A DNA stretch of 64,000 bases from Blastococcus litoris (GTDB lineage: Bacteria > Actinomycetota > Actinomycetes > Mycobacteriales > Geodermatophilaceae). A program made the translations under genes and the position numbers. The stretch's first letter is position 1. Each line of letters starts with the position of its first letter. Below the pieces are notes generated by a model that was not told the origin of the DNA, did no database searches, and saw nothing but the letters and a program-made list of their open reading frames with translations. Below, one piece after another: positions 17,133 through 25,590 of the stretch. The DNA lies in contig NZ_QCZF01000007.1 of the NCBI RefSeq assembly GCF_003075095.1, forward strand, positions 186,001 to 250,000. Direction: 5' to 3'.

Positions 17133-18212
17133 GTGGCGACCCCACACGCCGTACTGCCGCACGCCCTCGAACAGTCGCACCTCCCTCGTCCGTCCACGTC
17201 CGGACACGTCGGATGGCTGCGCTCGGGTCTCCTCCTCGGGGTGACCGCGGCCCTCACGTTCACCGTCCTGCCGGGGACCGCCGCCGCGGACCCGGCCACC
17301 GTCACCGATGCCGCCCAGGCGGCCCAGAAGGTCGCCGAGGCCCAGCACGAGCTCGAGGTGGTCACCGAGCAGCTCAACGAGGCCAAGGTCCAGCTCGACG
17401 CGCAGCAGGTCGCCGTCGCCGACGCCGAGGCGGCCGCCGCCGCCGCCCAGGCGCAGCTGGACTCCCTCGACGGGCAGGTGCGCCAACTGGCCCGCTCCGC
17501 CTACACCAGCGAGGGCTTCTCGCGGCTGGACGTGCTGCTGACCAGCGACTCGGCCGACGACCTGGTGCACCAGCTCGGCACGCTCGACGCCATCGCCGGT
17601 CACACCAACCAGCAGCTGGCCGAGATCGCGGAGGCCGCCTCGGCGGCCGAGCGCGCCCAGGCCGACGCCGCCGAGGCCCGCGCCGAGGCGCAGGAGGCCG
17701 TCGACGACATCGCCGCCCAGCAGGAGGAGCTGGAGGCGGACATCGCCGACTACGAGCGCCAGTACGCCGCCCTCAGCGCTCCGCAGCAGGCCGAGGTGGC
17801 CCGTGCGCACGGCGGGACAGAGGCGCAGGCAGTCCCGAGCGGCGTCGTCGCGCCCAGCGGCGCCGCGCAGGTCGCGGTGGACACGGCTCTCGCCCAGGTC
17901 GGCGACGCCTACGTCTACGGCGCCGGCGGCCCGGACTCGTTCGACTGCTCCGGGCTGACGCAGTACGCCTACTCCGCGGCGGGCGTGAGCCTGCCGCACT
18001 CGAGCCGGAGCCAGTCCACGATGGGCACCCCGGTCTCGGTGAGCGAGCTGCAGCCCGGCGACCTGCTCTTCTACTACAGCCCGACCAGCCACGTGGCCAT
18101 GTACGTCGGCAACGGGAAGATGGTCCACGCGTCGACGTCGAGCAAGCCGGTCATGGTGGTCGACTTCAACTCGATGAGCGGCTTCACGCACGCCCGCCGC
18201 ATCGCCGGCTGA
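17133..18212 (+). CDS. RipA-like secreted NlpC/P60 endopeptidase
   Basis: A 359-aa exported hydrolase expected to cut the D-Glu/mDAP bond of peptidoglycan stems. After a 30-residue lead comes a signal peptide (about residues 30-52, ending GTAAADP), then an Ala/Glu/Gln coiled coil to about 220, and a C-terminal NlpC/P60 domain with DSFDCSGLTQ (catalytic Cys) and TSHVAMYVG (catalytic His). GTG start, with GGAGA some 12 nt upstream. Under a c-di-AMP riboswitch, which ties wall cleavage to osmotic or envelope signalling. In mycobacteria Rv2190c is the positional counterpart. Confidence 0.93.
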   Translation: MATPHAVLPHALEQSHLPRPSTSGHVGWLRSGLLLGVTAALTFTVLPGTAAADPATVTDAAQAAQKVAEAQHELEVVTEQLNEAKVQLDAQQVAVADAEAAAAAAQAQLDSLDGQVRQLARSAYTSEGFSRLDVLLTSDSADDLVHQLGTLDAIAGHTNQQLAEIAEAASAAERAQADAAEARAEAQEAVDDIAAQQEELEADIADYERQYAALSAPQQAEVARAHGGTEAQAVPSGVVAPSGAAQVAVDTALAQVGDAYVYGAGGPDSFDCSGLTQYAYSAAGVSLPHSSRSQSTMGTPVSVSELQPGDLLFYYSPTSHVAMYVGNGKMVHASTSSKPVMVVDFNSMSGFTHARRIAG

Positions 18213-18227
18213 ACGACCGCACCGCGC

Positions 18228-18265
18228 CGGGGGCCGGTGACCCGCCCAGGGGTCACCGGCCCCCG
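18228..18265 (+). terminator. Terminator after the ripA-like gene
   Basis: A perfect 15-bp stem, extended to 16 bp by C18228-G18265 (18229-18243 with 18250-18264), and a 6-nt loop, 15 bp after the stop. Confidence 0.9.
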
Positions 18266-18283
18266 TCGCTCTCCGGGCCCTCC

Positions 18284-18289
18284 TAGGAT
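18284..18289 (+). promoter_or_regulatory. -10 box, leaderless promoter of the M48 gene and pimB
   Basis: TAGGAT ends 7 nt before the GTG at 18297. Confidence 0.5.
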
Positions 18290-18296
18290 CGGCCGG

Positions 18297-19562
18297 GTGA
18301 CCGCTCGCCGGGCCGCCCTGATCACGGCGGTCGTCCTCGGCGTCGCGCTCGTCGTGGTCATCGCCGTCGCCACCCCCTGGTCGCCGCTGCCCGAACCGCC
18401 GGGCGGACGCACCCCGCTCGACCCGACCGCAGGCCTGTCGGCCACCGAGCTCGGCCGCGCCGAGGCCTTCGCCGCGTCGCTGCGGCCCGCCTCGGTCGCG
18501 TCGCTGCTGCTGGGCCTGGTCGTGTCCGCGCTGCTCGGGCTCACCCGCCTCGGCTCGCGGCTGGTGCGCGCGGTGGCGGCGCCGCTGGGCGGGGGGTGGG
18601 TCTGGCAGGTCCTCCTCGGCGTCCTGGCGCTCGCGGTGATCGGCCGCCTGGTCACCCTGCCGCTGTCCGCGTACGGCGAGTCGGTGCGCCACCGGTACGG
18701 GCTCTCGACACGCAGCTGGGGCCTGTGGCTGCGCGATGTCAGCGTCTCGACCGCCATCGACGCCGGGCTGACCGCCCTCGGGCTGCTGGTCGTCGTCCTC
18801 CTCGCTCGGAAGCTGCCCCGCACCTGGTGGGCGTGGGCGGCGGCCGGCGCCGCCGCGCTCGTCGTCGTCGGCTCCTTCCTGTGGCCGGTGCTCATGGAGC
18901 CGGCGTTCAACGAGTTCGAGCCGCTGGCCGCCGGGCAGCTGCGCAGCGACCTCCTGGAGCTGGCGGAGGAGAACGGGACGCCGGTCGAGGACGTGCTCGT
19001 GTCGGACGCGTCGCGACGCACGACAGCCCTCAACGCCTACGTCTCCGGGTTCGGGTCGACCCGCCGCATCGTCCTCTACGACACGGTGCTCGACGGCCTG
19101 CCCGACGCGCAGGTGGAGTCGATCGTCGCGCACGAGCTCGGCCACGTGGCGACCGACGACGTCCTCACCGGGACGCTGATCGGCGCGCTGGGGGCGGGCG
19201 CCGGTGTCGCGCTCCTCGGCTGGCTGATCTCCTCGCCCGCACTGCTGCGCCGGGCCGGCGCCGACGCGCCGGGCGACCCGCGCGTGATCCCCCTGGTGCT
19301 GTTCCTCATGACCATCGGCACGCTGGTCGCGACCCCGGTGCAGAACACGGTGTCCCGGCACATCGAGGCGCGGGCCGACGTGCACGCCCTCGACCTGACC
19401 CGTGACCCCGGGGCCTTCGCCGACATGCAGCGCGACCTGGCCGGCTCCAACCTCAACGACCCGGACCCGCCGGCCGTCTGGCAGTGGTTCTACGGCTCCC
19501 ACCCGACGGTGGCGCAGCGCCTGGCCATTGCCGAGGACTGGACGCGGCTGGAGCAACCGTGA
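18297..19562 (+). CDS. M48 family (CAAX-type) membrane zinc protease
   Basis: A 421-aa integral membrane protease. Hydrophobic helices occur near residues 5-25, 60-85, 95-125, 145-170, 180-205, 290-315 and 335-350. The catalytic site is HELGH (His279-Glu-His283), with the third zinc ligand likely in EARADVHALD. Layout matches the Ste24/CAAX protease 1 type: four helices, an LRSDL...ENG region before the active site, and a DPP-containing C-terminus. The start is the GTG 7 nt after a -10 box. Its stop overlaps pimB by GTGA. Target unknown; such proteases handle membrane protein quality or lipoprotein processing. Confidence 0.88.
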   Translation: MTARRAALITAVVLGVALVVVIAVATPWSPLPEPPGGRTPLDPTAGLSATELGRAEAFAASLRPASVASLLLGLVVSALLGLTRLGSRLVRAVAAPLGGGWVWQVLLGVLALAVIGRLVTLPLSAYGESVRHRYGLSTRSWGLWLRDVSVSTAIDAGLTALGLLVVVLLARKLPRTWWAWAAAGAAALVVVGSFLWPVLMEPAFNEFEPLAAGQLRSDLLELAEENGTPVEDVLVSDASRRTTALNAYVSGFGSTRRIVLYDTVLDGLPDAQVESIVAHELGHVATDDVLTGTLIGALGAGAGVALLGWLISSPALLRRAGADAPGDPRVIPLVLFLMTIGTLVATPVQNTVSRHIEARADVHALDLTRDPGAFADMQRDLAGSNLNDPDPPAVWQWFYGSHPTVAQRLAIAEDWTRLEQP

Positions 19563-20689
19563 GCCGGACGCTCGTCGTCACGAACGACTTCCCGCCGCGC
19601 CAGGGCGGCATCCAGACCTTCGTCGCGGCGCTCCTGGCCCGGCGGCCGCCGGAGTCCCTGGTCGTGCTCGCCTCGCGGTCACCGGGCTGGGAGGAGCACG
19701 ACGCCACGCTGCCCTACGAGGTGGTCCGCTACCCGACGACCATGCTGCTGCCCACCCGGCCGGTCGCCCGGGCGGCGGCCGAGCTCGCCCGCAGTCACGG
19801 GTGCGACAGCGCCGTCTTCGGCGCGGCCGCCCCGCTGGGCCTCGTCGCGCCGGCCCTCCGCGCGGCCGGTGTCGGGCACGTCCTCGGCATCACCCACGGC
19901 CACGAGACCGGGTGGGTGGCGCTGCCGGGCAGCCGGCTGCTGATGCAGCGGATCGCGTCCCAGCTCGACGTCCTCACCTACATCAGCGACTACACCCGCG
20001 ACCGCCTCGCCCCGGCCCTCGGCGGGCGCACCCGGATGGCCCAGCTGTCACCGGGCGTCGACGTCGAGAGGTTCACCCCGGACGCCGACGGCGCCGCGGT
20101 CCGCGAGCGGTACGGGCTCGGGGACGCGCCGGTCGTGGTGTGCGTGTCCCGCCTGGTCGCGCGCAAGGGCCAGGACGTCCTGGTGGCCGGCTGGCCACGG
20201 GTGCTGGCGCGGCACCCCGGGGCCCGCCTGCTCCTGGTCGGCAGTGGTCCGCTCGAGGCCTCCCTGCGGCGGGCGGTGGCCGCGCGCGGGCTCACGGGCT
20301 CCGTCGTCTTCACCGGGCCGGTCGAGCCGGCCGCGCTGCCTGCGCACTACGCCGCGGGCGACGTCTTCGCCATGCCGTGCCGCACCCGCCGGGCGGGCCT
20401 GGACGTCGAGGGCCTGGGCATGGTGTTCCTCGAGGCGGCGGCCTGCGCGCGGCCGGTCGTCGCCGGTACCTCCGGCGGTGCGCCCGAAGCGGTCCGGGAG
20501 GGCGTCACCGGCCACGTCGTCGACCCGCGTTCCCCGGCCGCGGTCGCCGACACCGTGGCCGAGCTGCTCGCCGACCCGGAGCGGGCGCGGGCCATGGGGC
20601 GGGCCGGCCGCGCCTGGGTCGAGGAACGGTGGTCCTGGACCCGGATCGCCGCGACGTTCGCCGACCTCCTCGACCCCGCACAGCACTGA
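19559..20689 (+). CDS. pimB: GT4 glycosyltransferase, phosphatidylinositol mannoside mannosyltransferase PimB'
   Basis: A 376-aa cytoplasmic glycosyltransferase. It opens with LVVTNDFPPRQGGIQTFV, the Gly-rich acceptor site of PimB-type enzymes. The GDP-mannose side is seen in VSRLVARKGQDVL and in the EX7E-like EAAACARPVVAGTSGGAPE. In mycobacteria and corynebacteria PimB' adds the second mannose to PIM1. The position between an NlpC/P60 gene and fadD15 equals that of Rv2188c. Other actinobacterial GT4 enzymes are close, so the exact acceptor is inferred. GTG start overlapping the protease gene. Confidence 0.87.
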   Translation: MSRTLVVTNDFPPRQGGIQTFVAALLARRPPESLVVLASRSPGWEEHDATLPYEVVRYPTTMLLPTRPVARAAAELARSHGCDSAVFGAAAPLGLVAPALRAAGVGHVLGITHGHETGWVALPGSRLLMQRIASQLDVLTYISDYTRDRLAPALGGRTRMAQLSPGVDVERFTPDADGAAVRERYGLGDAPVVVCVSRLVARKGQDVLVAGWPRVLARHPGARLLLVGSGPLEASLRRAVAARGLTGSVVFTGPVEPAALPAHYAAGDVFAMPCRTRRAGLDVEGLGMVFLEAAACARPVVAGTSGGAPEAVREGVTGHVVDPRSPAAVADTVAELLADPERARAMGRAGRAWVEERWSWTRIAATFADLLDPAQH

Positions 20690-20722
20690 GCCCCGCCCCG
20701 TGACGTGCGGGACGGGGCTCAG
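20686..20722. terminator. Terminator between pimB and fadD15
   Basis: A 10-bp perfect stem (20686-20695 with 20713-20722) with further pairing inside. It overlaps the pimB stop and lies 21 bp from the convergent fadD15 stop. Confidence 0.82.
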
Positions 20723-20743
20723 CAGGAGTGCCGGCGGGCGGTG

Positions 20744-22537
20744 TCAGCGGGCGTAGAGCTTCTCGACCTCGTCGCCGAACTCCTTCATGACGACGGCGCG
20801 CTTGAGCTTCAGGCTCGGGGTGAGCATCCCGTTGTCCTCGGTGAAGTCCGTCGCCAGGATCGTGAACTTCTTGATCGCCTCGGCCTGCGACACCGCCTTG
20901 TTGGCGTCCTTCACCGCGGCGTCGATCTCGGCCTCGAGCTCCGGGTCCTCGCGCAGCTGGTCGACCGACTGGTCGGCCGGCTTGCCCTTGGACTCCAGCC
21001 ACTGCGGCAGGGCCTCCTCGTCGAGGGTGATCAGCGCGCCGATGAACGGGCGCTGGTCGCCGACGACGATGCACTGGCTGACCAGGCGGTGCGCGCGCAG
21101 CCGGTCCTCGAGGACGGCAGGGGCGACGTTCTTGCCACCCGCCGTCACCAGGATCTCCTTCTTGCGGCCGGTGATCGTGAGGAAGCCGTCGTCGTCGAGC
21201 TCGCCGAGGTCGCCGGTGTGGAAGAAGCCCTCGGAGTCGATGGCCTCCTTCGTGGCGTCCTCGTTCTTCCAGTAGCCGCGCATGACGATGCCGCCGCGGA
21301 TGAGCACCTCGCCGTCGTCGGCGATGCGGAACTCGACGCCCGGCAGCGGGCGCCCGACGGTGCCGATGCGCAGCGCCTCGTCGTGGTTGACCGACGCGGC
21401 GGCCGTCGTCTCGGTCAGGCCGTAGCCCTCGAAGACGGTGACGCCGATGCCGCGGAAGAAGTGGCCCAGCCGCTCGCCGAGCGGAGCGCCGCCGGAGATC
21501 GCGCCGAGGCAGCGGCCACCCAGGGCGGCCCGCAGCTTGCCGTAGACCAGCTTGTCGAACAGCGTGTGCTGGGCGCGCAGCGCCAGCCCGGGGCCGCCGG
21601 TGTCCTGGGCGCGGGACCAGTCGATGGCCACCTGGGCGGCCTTGTCGAAGATCTTCCCCTTGCCGTCGCCCTCGGCCTTGGCCTTGGCGCTGTTGAAGAC
21701 CTTCTCGAACACGCGCGGCACGGCGAGCACGAACGTCGGCTGGAAGTCGCCCAGGTCCTCGAGCAGGTTCTTCACGTCCGGCGTGTGGCCGATGACGGTG
21801 CGGTTCTTGACGGCGCCGACCTGCAGGACCCGCGCGAGCACGTGCGCGAGCGGGATGAACAGCAGCAGCGAGCCCTGAACGCTCATGAAGCGGTCGAGCA
21901 GCGTGATGCCGTTGCCGATCTCGAACAGGAAGTTCGAGTGGGTGAGCTCGCAGCCCTTGGGCCGCCCCGTGGTGCCGCTGGTGTAGATCAGCGTGGCCGT
22001 GCTGTCGGCCGTGAGGGACGCCCGCCGCGCGTCGAGCTCGCTGTCGGGCACGTCCGCACCCGACGCGATCAGCTGCTCCATCGCACCGTCGTCGATCACG
22101 TGCACCGAGCGGAGGTCGGGCGCCTGGTCGCGGACCGACTCGACGGCGGCGGCGTGCTCGTCGCGCTCGACGACCACGGCGGTCGCACCGGAGTCGGACA
22201 GGATCCAGGCGACCTGGTCGGCGCTGGAAGTCTCGTAGATCGGGACGACGACGCCGCCGGCGGTCCAGATGGCGAAGTCGAAGACCGTCCACTCGTAGCG
22301 CGTCTTGGCCTGCAGCGCGACGCGGTCACCGGCGGCCACGCCGGCGGCGACGAGCCCCTTGGCCACGCCACGGACCTCGTCGCCGAACTGCTTCCACGTG
22401 ACGTCCCGCCACTGGCCGTCCACCCGCCGGCGGAGGCCCACCTCGTCGCCGTGCTCGGCGACGTTGGTGGTGAGCATGTCGGGGATGGCCTCGTCCGGAC
22501 CCACCTCGGTGGTCGCGGGAACGCTGAACTCGCGCAC
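20744..22537 (-). CDS. fadD15: Long-chain fatty-acid-CoA ligase, FadD15 type
   Basis: A 597-aa adenylate-forming enzyme activating fatty acids to acyl-CoA. The P-loop-like ATP motif (ATLIYTSGTTGRPKG) is near residue 180, the family YGLTET motif follows at about 340, and the hinge motif (TGDLGELDDDGF and GRKKE) is present. Length matches AMP-dependent ligases of the FadD15 group. I start at the GTG at 22537, behind a GGAGGAGAGG stretch, rather than at the in-frame GTG inside that stretch. Convergent with pimB and divergent from the SRPBCC gene, as around Rv2187. Confidence 0.93.
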   Translation of the reverse strand: MREFSVPATTEVGPDEAIPDMLTTNVAEHGDEVGLRRRVDGQWRDVTWKQFGDEVRGVAKGLVAAGVAAGDRVALQAKTRYEWTVFDFAIWTAGGVVVPIYETSSADQVAWILSDSGATAVVVERDEHAAAVESVRDQAPDLRSVHVIDDGAMEQLIASGADVPDSELDARRASLTADSTATLIYTSGTTGRPKGCELTHSNFLFEIGNGITLLDRFMSVQGSLLLFIPLAHVLARVLQVGAVKNRTVIGHTPDVKNLLEDLGDFQPTFVLAVPRVFEKVFNSAKAKAEGDGKGKIFDKAAQVAIDWSRAQDTGGPGLALRAQHTLFDKLVYGKLRAALGGRCLGAISGGAPLGERLGHFFRGIGVTVFEGYGLTETTAAASVNHDEALRIGTVGRPLPGVEFRIADDGEVLIRGGIVMRGYWKNEDATKEAIDSEGFFHTGDLGELDDDGFLTITGRKKEILVTAGGKNVAPAVLEDRLRAHRLVSQCIVVGDQRPFIGALITLDEEALPQWLESKGKPADQSVDQLREDPELEAEIDAAVKDANKAVSQAEAIKKFTILATDFTEDNGMLTPSLKLKRAVVMKEFGDEVEKLYAR

Positions 22538-22678
22538 GCCTGGTCCTCTCCTCCCCACCGCCCGCGGGCACCGTCGCCCACGGCCCCGGCCAGGGACGTC
22601 GTGGAGAATCTAGCCGTTCTGGCTACCCGTGAGTAGCAGAGTCCCGGGCCGTCCGCTCGCCGGGCGGCGGGAAACGGT

Positions 22679-22684
22679 TAGCCT
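22679..22684 (+). promoter_or_regulatory. -10 box, leaderless promoter of the SRPBCC-ArsA run
   Basis: TAGCCT ends 7 nt before the ATG at 22692. Confidence 0.5.
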
Positions 22685-22691
22685 GCGTCCC

Positions 22692-23123
22692 ATGGCCGAC
22701 CAGTCCACCCAGTCGATCGTCGTCGACGCCCCTGCGGCCGACGTCATGGCGGTCATCGCCGATTTCGGCGCCTATCCGCAGTGGGTCGCCTCCGCCAAGA
22801 AGGTGGAGGTCCTCGAGACCGGACCCGACGGCCGCGCCCGCCAGGTGCACTTCGTCCTCGACGCCGGCGCCGTCAAGGACGACTACGTCCTCGACTACAC
22901 GTGGGACGGCGACCGGAAGGTGTCCTGGAACCTGGTCAAGGGCCAGATGCAGAAGCGCCAGGAGGGGTCGTACACGCTCACCGAGCAGGACGGCGCCACC
23001 GAGGTCACCTACGCGATCACCATCGACCTCTCGATCCCGATGCTCGGGATGATCAAGCGCAAGGCCGAGAAGGTCATCCTCGACACGGCTCTCAAGGAGC
23101 TCAAGAAGCGCGTCGAGGGCTGA
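22692..23123 (+). CDS. SRPBCC (START-like) lipid-binding fold protein
   Basis: A 143-aa single-domain protein of the polyketide cyclase/SRPBCC superfamily. The helix-grip fold is clear: an N-terminal strand (QSIVVDAPAADVMAVIADF), YPQWVASAKKVEVLE, the mid beta-sheet (KVSWNLVKG) and a long C-terminal helix (AEKVILDTALKELKKRVEG). These proteins hold hydrophobic ligands. The mycobacterial counterpart is Rv2185c (TB16.3). It lies 5 bp before the ArsA-like gene and opens a tightly packed run; ligand unknown. Confidence 0.9.
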   Translation: MADQSTQSIVVDAPAADVMAVIADFGAYPQWVASAKKVEVLETGPDGRARQVHFVLDAGAVKDDYVLDYTWDGDRKVSWNLVKGQMQKRQEGSYTLTEQDGATEVTYAITIDLSIPMLGMIKRKAEKVILDTALKELKKRVEG

Positions 23124-23128
23124 CCCGC

Positions 23129-24277
23129 GTGCGCACGCTCCTCCTCACCGGCCCGGGCGGGGCCGGGACCTCGACCCTCGCCGCCGCGGCGGCGGTCCGT
23201 GCCGCGCGGGCGGGACGCCGGACGGTGCTGCTCTCCCGCCGAGCGCCTGCGGCCTCGGGGCTCGGGGCCGAACCGGGCCTCACCGTCCGGACCGCCGACC
23301 CGCAGGCCGCCGTGGAGGGCCTGTGGGCCGGCGCCGCCGAGGGCATCGGCGCGGTGCTGCCGCACGCGAGCCTGCCGCCCGCCTCGTCCGTCGTCCCCCT
23401 CCCCGGCGCCGGGGACATCGCCCTGTTCGCGGAGCTGGCGCAGGCCGAGGCCGACCTGGTCGTCGTCGACGCCGGCCCGGTGGACTCCGCGTCGGCGCTG
23501 GTCGGCCTCCCCGCCGTCCTGCGGTGGTGGCTGGACCAGCTGATGCCTCCCGGCGTCCGCGCCCTCGGCGCCGTCCGCACCGCCGCCGTCGCCTCCGGGG
23601 CGGTCCGGCGCGGGCCGGTCGACGCCGCGCTGTCCGCCGTCCCGGTGGTGGAGCGGCTGCTGGCCGCCGACCGCCTCGCCGACCCGACCGGCACGGCCGT
23701 GCACCTGGTGGCGCCCCCGCGCCCGTCGTCCGCGGTCGCGCTGCGCGCGGCGGCGACGGTGCTCGGCCTGCACGGTCTCCGCGCGGGAGCCGTGCTCACC
23801 CGGGTGCTCCCGCTGCCGGGCGAGGACGAGTGGAGCACGCGCCGCGCCGCCGAGCAGGACGCGGCCCTCGCCGCTCTGGCGGAGGTGGCGCCGGTGCACC
23901 GCGTGCCGGAGGCGGCCACCGCCCCGGCCGACGCGGACGAGCTGGCCGGCCTCCTGGTCGACGAGCTGCCCGGGACGACCGGCTTCCCCGCTCCCGGGCC
24001 CGAGCGGCAGGAGGCCGGGAGCTGGCAGCTGGCACTGCCGCTGCCGTTCGCCGAGCACGGCACCGTCACGCTCACCCGCTGGGTCGACGACCTCGTGCTC
24101 ACCGTCGGCGGCGTCCGCCGCTCGGTCCGGCTCGATGCGCTGCTGCGCCGCTGCGAGGTCACCGGTGGCCGGCTCGCCGACCCCGGTACCGCCGACGCGC
24201 GCCTCGAGGTGGGCTTCCGCCCCGACCCCACGCTCTGGCCCGCCGACCTCCTCGGCGCAGAGGGAAGGACCTCATGA
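23129..24277 (+). CDS. ArsA/Get3-like protein with a degenerate P-loop
   Basis: A 382-aa protein. The N-terminus has the layout of ArsA-type ATPases (LLLTGPGGAGTSTLAAAAAV), but both lysines of the deviant Walker A motif (KGGxGKT) are replaced, by Pro and Thr. The switch II region VVVDAGPVDSAS is also altered, so ATP hydrolysis is doubtful. The last 75 residues resemble the C-terminal HSP20-like beta domain of ArsA (LPLPFAEHGTVTL, RLEVGF). Positional counterpart of Rv2184c. The conserved link to an SRPBCC protein and a Cys-motif protein suggests a shared, unknown lipid or membrane-protein role. GTG start. Confidence 0.83.
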   Translation: MRTLLLTGPGGAGTSTLAAAAAVRAARAGRRTVLLSRRAPAASGLGAEPGLTVRTADPQAAVEGLWAGAAEGIGAVLPHASLPPASSVVPLPGAGDIALFAELAQAEADLVVVDAGPVDSASALVGLPAVLRWWLDQLMPPGVRALGAVRTAAVASGAVRRGPVDAALSAVPVVERLLAADRLADPTGTAVHLVAPPRPSSAVALRAAATVLGLHGLRAGAVLTRVLPLPGEDEWSTRRAAEQDAALAALAEVAPVHRVPEAATAPADADELAGLLVDELPGTTGFPAPGPERQEAGSWQLALPLPFAEHGTVTLTRWVDDLVLTVGGVRRSVRLDALLRRCEVTGGRLADPGTADARLEVGFRPDPTLWPADLLGAEGRTS

Positions 24278-24591
24278 CCCCCGGAACCGACTGGATCGAC
24301 CAGGCGCAGCGCCTCGTCGAGGCCGTCCGCGGCAGCCTCGCCTCCGCCGTCCCCCCTGCCGACGGGGAGGCCGGGCATTCCGCCGACTGCCGCTGGTGCC
24401 CGGTCTGCCAGGTCGCCGCGGTCGTCCGCGGCGAGCGGCCCGAGGTGACGGCCGCTCTGGCCGACCTGCTCACGACCGCGGCCGCGGCGCTGCGGACGGT
24501 GGCCGAGGCGGGTCAGCCGGCCCCGCCGGCCACTGCGCCCGCGCAGGACGGCGAGCCGCCCGCGCCCGTCCAGCAGATCGACATCGCGTGA
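24274..24591 (+). CDS. Small CX2CX2C protein of the ArsA-SRPBCC module
   Basis: A 105-aa protein with HSADCRWCPVCQ at about residues 33-44: three cysteines spaced CX2CX2C plus a nearby His, a likely metal site. A helical middle (VTAALADLLTTAAAALRTVAEA) is followed by a Pro/Ala-rich disordered tail. It overlaps the ArsA-like gene by ATGA and the ROK gene by GTGA. The same partner order occurs in many actinobacteria (positional counterpart Rv2183c). Function unknown. Confidence 0.8.
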   Translation: MTPGTDWIDQAQRLVEAVRGSLASAVPPADGEAGHSADCRWCPVCQVAAVVRGERPEVTAALADLLTTAAAALRTVAEAGQPAPPATAPAQDGEPPAPVQQIDIA

Positions 24592-25577
24592 CGGAGCCGA
24601 CGACCGCCGGGCGGGCAGCGCTCGGCATCGACATCGGCGGCACCAAGGTCGCCGGTGGGGTCGTCGCCGAGGACGGCACGATCCTGGCCACCGCGCGGCG
24701 GGCGACGCCGGGCGCCTCGGTGAGCGACACCGAGGACGCCATCGCGGCGGTGGTCGAGGAGCTCGCCGCCGGCCACGACGGCGAGCTGGTCGGCGTGGGG
24801 GTCGGCGCGGCGGGGTGGTTCGACCGCACCGGGGACACCGTGCTGTTCAGCCCGCACCTGGCCTGGCGGAACTCGACGCTGCGCAAGGACCTCGCGTCCC
24901 GGCTCCAGCGCCCGCTGTGGGTGGGCAACGACGCGGACGCCGCCGCCTGGGCGGAGTACCGCTACGGCGCCGCGCGGGGCGCGGACCTCGCGCTCATGAT
25001 CACGCTCGGTACCGGCATCGGCGGCGGGATCGTCCTGGACGGCCGGCTGCGCCGCGGCTCGCACGGGGTGGCGGGGGAGTGGGGGCACATGCGCGTCGTC
25101 CCCGACGGCCGGCTGTGCGCCTGCGGCAACCGCGGCTGCTGGGAGCAGTACGCCAGCGGCACCGCGCTCGGGCAGACCGCCCGCGAGGTCGCCCGCACGT
25201 CCCCGGCCGCGGCCGCCCGGCTGCTGGAGCGGGTCGACTGCGAGCCCGACCGGCTCACCGGCGAGGACGTCGCCCGCGCCGCCGCGGACGGCGACCCGCT
25301 CGCGCTGGAACTGGTCACTGACGTCGGCGTCTGGCTCGGTCAGGGCATCGCCGACCTGGCTGCCAGCCTCGACCCGGAGGTGGTGGTCATCGGGGGCGGG
25401 GTCAGCAAGCTCGGCGAGATGGTGCTCGGCCCGGCCCGGAACCGGCTCGAGCGGGCGCTGCCCGGACGCGGTTTCCGGCCCGGTCCCCGTGTCGTCGTCG
25501 CCGAGCTCGGCCCGCAGGCCGGCATCGTGGGTGCCGCCGACCTGGTCCGCCAGGCCGTCGCCGACGGCGAGGCCTAG
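24588..25577 (+). CDS. glkA: ROK-family glucokinase
   Basis: A 329-aa sugar kinase. ATP-site motif IDIGGTKVAGG is near residue 13; the zinc-binding ROK signature CACGNRGCWEQYASG is near 175-190; the substrate region HLAWRN and the catalytic Asp in VGNDADAA fit glucokinase. ROK glucokinases make glucose-6-phosphate and often serve carbon catabolite control in actinobacteria. It has no linked regulator and sits last but one in the SRPBCC-ArsA run, coupled by GTGA, which is an insertion relative to mycobacteria. An N-acetylmannosamine or fructose kinase is less likely. Confidence 0.85.
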   Translation: MTEPTTAGRAALGIDIGGTKVAGGVVAEDGTILATARRATPGASVSDTEDAIAAVVEELAAGHDGELVGVGVGAAGWFDRTGDTVLFSPHLAWRNSTLRKDLASRLQRPLWVGNDADAAAWAEYRYGAARGADLALMITLGTGIGGGIVLDGRLRRGSHGVAGEWGHMRVVPDGRLCACGNRGCWEQYASGTALGQTAREVARTSPAAAARLLERVDCEPDRLTGEDVARAAADGDPLALELVTDVGVWLGQGIADLAASLDPEVVVIGGGVSKLGEMVLGPARNRLERALPGRGFRPGPRVVVAELGPQAGIVGAADLVRQAVADGEA

Positions 25578-25590
25578 GCCGACGGTCGAG

